From Anaerolineae bacterium (GTDB lineage Bacteria; Chloroflexota; Anaerolineae; B4-G1; DUEL01): a stretch of 8,460 bases of DNA. A program made the position numbers and the translations under genes. The notes under the pieces are model-generated. The model had not been told where the DNA came from. It made no database searches and saw only the letters and a list, made by a program, of their open reading frames with translations. Position 1 is the first letter of the stretch. Each line of letters starts with the position of its first letter. Positions 5,123 to 8,460 of this stretch are shown here, in pieces. The stretch lies in the NCBI GenBank assembly GCA_029932895.1, contig JAOZPF010000119.1, positions 1 to 8,460 on the forward strand, written 5' to 3'.

Positions 5123-7879
5123 ATGACCGTGCTGCAGATGACCGTGAACGGCAGGCCGGTGACGTTGAATGTCCCGGACGAGCGCTCCCTTTCTGAGGTG
5201 CTGCGCGTCGATCTGGGGCTGACCGGCACCAAGGTCGGCTGCGGTGAGGGCGTCTGCGGCAGTTGCACGGTGCTGGTCAACGGCAGGCCGGTCCGTTCCT
5301 GTATCACCCCCGCCCGCAAGGTGCAGGGGGCCGAGGTGCTGACCATTGAGGGGCTGGCGCGGGACGGCAAGCTCACCCCGTTGCAAGAAGCGTTCATCGC
5401 GCACGGTGCGCTCCAGTGTGGCTTTTGCACACCGGGGATGATCATGGCCGCGACAGCGCTTCTGAAACGCTCCCCACACCCCACGGAGGAAGAGATCCGT
5501 CGCGCCCTGCGTGCCAATCTCTGCCGCTGCACGGGTTACATCAGTATCATCGCCGCTATCCAGGCCGCTGCTGACAAATCGACTGTCTCTCCCTCCCTCC
5601 CCGCGACCGGGCCGCCCCTGCAGGTCGTTGGGCATCCTCTCCCCCGACCAAGCGCTGTCGCCAAAGTGACCGGCGCGGCCCTCTTTGCCGACGACTATAC
5701 TTTCCCCGGTATGCTCTATGGAGCCGTGCGGCGGGCTGGGGTTCCCCACGCCCGCGTCAAGCGCGTTGATACCTCAGCAGCTAGAGCGCTACCCGGTGTC
5801 CGGGCTGTGCTCACCCACCAGGATGTGCCGGGCAGTAACCGCCACGGGCTGATCGTTCCCGACTGGCCTGTCCTGTGCGCGGACAAGGTGCGCTATGTCG
5901 GTGACAGTATTGCCATCGTCGCCGCCGACAGTCCCGAGATCGCCCGGCAGGCGGCAGAGCTGGTCGAGGTCGAGCTGGAGCCGCTGCCGGTTGTTTCCAA
6001 CCCCCTCGATGCTCTCCAGCCGGACGCCCCCCTCGTGCATGAGGAGTGGCCCCAGGGGAACCTGCTTCAGCACATCGAGGTCGCGCTGGGAGATGTGAGA
6101 GAGGGGATGGCCGAGGCCGACTTGGTTGTGGAGCAGACCTATCGCACTCCGACCTTTGAGCATGCCTTCCTGGAGCCTGAATGTGCTGTTGCCCGACCCA
6201 TTGACGGCGGGCGCATCGAGGTCATTGTCGGCTCCCAGATTCCCTATGCCGACCGGAGGCAGGTCGCCGCCGCGTTGGGAATCCCTGAGGAGCAGGTGCG
6301 CGTGCGCGGCGCGTTCATCGGCGGCGGGTTCGGTGGCAAGGAAGATGTCGCCGGTCAGATCCACGCCGCTCTCCTGGCCCAGGCCACCGGTCGGCCGGTC
6401 AAGCTGCTCTACAGTCGCACCGAATCTCTCCTCGCTCACCCCAAGCGGCACGCCACGGTCATCCGTGTGAAGCTGGGGGCCCGGCGAGATGGTCGCATCA
6501 CCGCGTTGGAGGCGGACCTGGTCGGTGACACGGGGGCCTATGCCAGTTTGGGCGCTGTCGTGATGGCCCGGGCCGCAAGCCACGCCAGTGGACCCTACAG
6601 CATCCCCAACGTCAGGATCGACTGCGATGCGGTGTATACCAACAATCTCCCGGCGGGCGCTTTCCGCGGCTTTGGCGTCACCCAATCCTGCTTCGCTGTG
6701 GAGAGCGCGATGGACGAGATGGCGGAGGCGCTGGGGATGGGTCCCGTCGAGTTCCGCCGCCAGAACATCCTCCGCGTCGGCTCCACCACTGGCAGCGGGC
6801 AGGTGCTGCGGGAGAGCGTCGGGCTGGAACAATGCCTGGACCGCGTCGTCGCCGCGATTCGGGAGGAGCAGGGACTTGGAGAGGGAGAGCCAATCCGTTG
6901 GTCCTGGCGGGAAGGGGACAAGGCGTACGGCTGGGGGCTCGCGCTGGCTTACAAGAACACCGGATTGGGAGGAGGCGCTGTGGACGCGGCCACGGCCGAG
7001 GTGGAGGTCATGTCCGCGGGGGGGGCGGAGGTTCGTATCGCCTCGGCCGAGCTGGGGCAGGGACTGCCTGGCGTGTTGGCCGCGGTCGTCGCCGAGGAGT
7101 TGGGACTGCCTTTTGAGCGTATCGCTGTTGCTCAGCCCGATACCGACCGCACCCCTGACGGCGGGCCGACCACTGCTTCCCGCCAGACCTTTGTCTCCGG
7201 CAACGCGGCCCGACTGGCGGCTATCAAACTGCGGGAACAACTGACGGCGGTCGTCAGCGAGCGGCTCGACGTCGCGCCCCGGTCGCTCCGCTTCGAGGAT
7301 GGTGCTATCCTGGCAGCCGGAGGGCGAGAGGTCTCCTTTGAGGAGGCCGTCCGCTGGATGCAGGCGGAGGGGTACCCGGCGGTGGTCCGGCAGCGCTACC
7401 AGGCCCCGTCCACCAGGCCGCTTGGTGAGGGGGGCGACACGTACGTGGCGCTCAGCTTTGCCGTCCAGGCTGTGTTGGTCGAAGTAGATGTGGAGAGCGG
7501 CGGGGTCGCGGTGCGGCGCGTCATCGCTGCCCACGATGTGGGACGGGCGATCAATCCGTTGGCCCTGGAGGGGCAGATCGAGGGCGGCATTGTGATGGGA
7601 ATGGGGCTGGCGCTGAGCGAGGAGTTTGTCATCGAGGACGGTGTCCCCAAGACGCGGCGACTGGCCCAGTATCACATCCCCAACATAGCGCAGGTTCCCG
7701 AAATCCTCTCCTTCATCGTGGAGCATCCCACCACCCACGGACCGTACGGAGCCAAGGGGGTCGGCGAACTGGCCAGCATCCCCACCGCTCCAGCCATCGC
7801 CAACGGCATCTACCACGCCGTGGGGGCGCGGATACGGCGACTGCCGTTGCGGGTGGAGGCAGAAGGCAAGCGGGGATGA
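5123..7879 (+). CDS. Xanthine dehydrogenase-family molybdenum hydroxylase, fused 2Fe-2S and Mo-binding domains
   Basis: 918 residues in one chain. Residues 1-80 are a plant-type 2Fe-2S domain (Cys40, 45, 48, 60). Residues 80-150 are the all-helical 2Fe-2S domain (Cys99, 102, 134, 136). After a Pro/Ser linker (~152-165) come the hammerhead (~166-290) and molybdopterin-binding domains. The Mo site has GSQ (Gln372), GGGFGGKE (Glu407), MARA (Arg483), AFRGFG (Phe517) and GAKGVGE (Glu882). By spacing these match bovine xanthine oxidase Gln767, Glu802, Arg880, Phe914 and Glu1261. Glu802 and Arg880 bind the purine, so a purine or similar ring is a likely substrate. Size and fusion order match E. coli XdhD (about 956 residues). 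No FAD domain is present, so electrons must go to a separate FAD subunit or another acceptor. ATG 5123 is preceded by GAGGG at 5109-5113. The stop overlaps the next start (ATGA). Confidence 0.94.
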   Translation: MTVLQMTVNGRPVTLNVPDERSLSEVLRVDLGLTGTKVGCGEGVCGSCTVLVNGRPVRSCITPARKVQGAEVLTIEGLARDGKLTPLQEAFIAHGALQCGFCTPGMIMAATALLKRSPHPTEEEIRRALRANLCRCTGYISIIAAIQAAADKSTVSPSLPATGPPLQVVGHPLPRPSAVAKVTGAALFADDYTFPGMLYGAVRRAGVPHARVKRVDTSAARALPGVRAVLTHQDVPGSNRHGLIVPDWPVLCADKVRYVGDSIAIVAADSPEIARQAAELVEVELEPLPVVSNPLDALQPDAPLVHEEWPQGNLLQHIEVALGDVREGMAEADLVVEQTYRTPTFEHAFLEPECAVARPIDGGRIEVIVGSQIPYADRRQVAAALGIPEEQVRVRGAFIGGGFGGKEDVAGQIHAALLAQATGRPVKLLYSRTESLLAHPKRHATVIRVKLGARRDGRITALEADLVGDTGAYASLGAVVMARAASHASGPYSIPNVRIDCDAVYTNNLPAGAFRGFGVTQSCFAVESAMDEMAEALGMGPVEFRRQNILRVGSTTGSGQVLRESVGLEQCLDRVVAAIREEQGLGEGEPIRWSWREGDKAYGWGLALAYKNTGLGGGAVDAATAEVEVMSAGGAEVRIASAELGQGLPGVLAAVVAEELGLPFERIAVAQPDTDRTPDGGPTTASRQTFVSGNAARLAAIKLREQLTAVVSERLDVAPRSLRFEDGAILAAGGREVSFEEAVRWMQAEGYPAVVRQRYQAPSTRPLGEGGDTYVALSFAVQAVLVEVDVESGGVAVRRVIAAHDVGRAINPLALEGQIEGGIVMGMGLALSEEFVIEDGVPKTRRLAQYHIPNIAQVPEILSFIVEHPTTHGPYGAKGVGELASIPTAPAIANGIYHAVGARIRRLPLRVEAEGKRG

Positions 7880-8460
7880 ATCCTCACGTGCTGGGCTTCA
7901 AGTGCACCATCTGTGGTGCGGAATACGGCGTGGACGAGGTGGATTATGTCTGCCCCCGTCACGGCAACGAGGGCACCCTCGATCTCCTCTATGACTATGA
8001 CGCGCTCCGCCGCCAACCTATCGGCCAGCCAACTGGTCGGCCGTCCCTCTGGCGTTACCTTCCCCTCCTGCCGGTGGACCCGGAAGCCACGCTGCGCCTC
8101 GTCGCTGGCACCGTCCTGGAGAGCGTGGGGTGGACTCCTCTCTATCCCGCTCCCCGTTTGGCGGGCCGCCTGGGGTTGCGTCACCTGTGGGTCAAGGACG
8201 ACAGCCGTCAGCCGACTGCCTCCTTCAAGGATCGCGCCTCGGCCATCGCCGTTGTCAAGACGCGGGAGCGGGGGGCGGAGGTGGTCACTACGGCCAGTAC
8301 CGGCAACGCCGCTGCGGCCCTGGCTGGTCTCTGCGCCGCGGTGGACCAACCGAACGTCATCTTTGTCCCCCGCGTCGCCCCTCAGGCCAAGGTGGCCCAG
8401 CTCCTGGCCTATGGCGCTCTCGTCATGTTGGTGGATGGCACTTATGATCAGGCTTTCGAG
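7876..8460 (+). CDS. Threonine synthase-like PLP enzyme, fold type II (N-terminal part)
   Basis: 195 codons are open to the window end, so the gene is truncated by the edge. It starts at ATG 7876, overlapping the hydroxylase stop as ATGA, which implies translational coupling. The N-terminus has a small zinc-ribbon-like pattern (Cys10, Cys13, Cys26, His29) seen in some threonine synthases. It is followed by GWTPLYPAPRLAGRLG (85-100), the PLP motif TASFKDRA with Lys118 as the expected Schiff-base lysine, and the phosphate-binding STGNAAAALAG (141-151). Threonine synthase converts O-phosphohomoserine to threonine. The closest name is therefore threonine synthase-like, but no other threonine gene is nearby. 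The setting (carbamoyltransferase, carbamate kinase, purine-type hydroxylase) is where E. coli has YgeX, a fold-II diaminopropionate ammonia-lyase. A lyase role in ureide breakdown is thus a serious alternative. The specificity-defining C-terminal half is missing. Confidence 0.88.
   Translation, partial: MNPHVLGFKCTICGAEYGVDEVDYVCPRHGNEGTLDLLYDYDALRRQPIGQPTGRPSLWRYLPLLPVDPEATLRLVAGTVLESVGWTPLYPAPRLAGRLGLRHLWVKDDSRQPTASFKDRASAIAVVKTRERGAEVVTTASTGNAAAALAGLCAAVDQPNVIFVPRVAPQAKVAQLLAYGALVMLVDGTYDQAFE

Larger units (their letters stand above)
1114..8460 (+). other. Predicted operon for purine/ureide breakdown with ATP recovery
   Basis: Six same-strand genes follow a single strong promoter, with gaps of 20, 45, 75 and 36 bases and finally a 4-base overlap. 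No terminator hairpin with a T tract is visible between them. The order is regulator, carbamoyltransferase A, carbamoyltransferase B, carbamate kinase, fused Mo hydroxylase, threonine-synthase-like enzyme. It continues past the window. Co-transcription is inferred. Confidence 0.7.

Noticed and set aside
4106..5749. Antisense open frame (547 codons) across carbamate kinase and the hydroxylase start
   Set aside because: It spans two well-supported sense genes and their spacer, has low-complexity composition and shows no family motif.
5789..7816. Long antisense open frame (675 codons) opposite the Mo hydroxylase gene
   Set aside because: The sense strand encodes a full-length enzyme with all motifs. 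The antisense translation shows no recognisable domain and is the usual product of GC-rich codon bias.

Overview
The window is about 60% G+C and entirely protein-coding apart from short spacers. All genes are on the + strand. An oxygen-sensitive glycyl radical enzyme points to an anaerobe. The GC-rich codon use, GTG as well as ATG starts and AT-rich heptad repeats in spacers would fit a Chloroflexota (Anaerolineae-like) or similar environmental anaerobe. That placement is a guess and not something the sequence proves.

Region 1 (1-1062) is the C-terminal part of a glycyl radical enzyme, best matched to trans-4-hydroxy-L-proline dehydratase (HypD). The window begins only a few codons after the expected catalytic Cys-x-Glu. 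Region 2 (1063-1181) is a 119-base spacer with a good sigma70-type promoter. It is followed by a palindrome and direct-repeat block that looks like an operator.

Region 3 (1182-8460 and beyond) reads as one operon. It holds a GntR/HutC-family regulator (UTRA domain), two tandem paralogous carbamoyltransferases of the knotted YgeW type, carbamate kinase, a 2Fe-2S/molybdopterin hydroxylase fused into one chain (xanthine dehydrogenase type), and the start of a threonine-synthase-like PLP enzyme coupled to it by an ATGA overlap. Spacers run from 36 bases or less to 75 bases, and no terminator is visible.

The gene set parallels the Escherichia coli yge/xdhD locus for anaerobic purine/ureide breakdown: ygeW carbamoyltransferase, yqeA carbamate kinase, xdhD fused hydroxylase and ygeX PLP ammonia-lyase. 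The working model is as follows. A purine or related heterocycle is hydroxylated by the molybdenum enzyme. A ureido intermediate is phosphorolysed by one or both carbamoyltransferases to carbamoyl phosphate. Carbamate kinase turns that into ATP, CO2 and NH3. The PLP enzyme deaminates or lyses the remaining amino acid. Ring-opening enzymes and an FAD subunit are not in the window and would be expected downstream. The unusual points are the doubled carbamoyltransferase, one copy of which has lost the proline-rich substrate loop, a threonine-synthase-like protein where YgeX would be expected, and heptanucleotide-periodic spacers.
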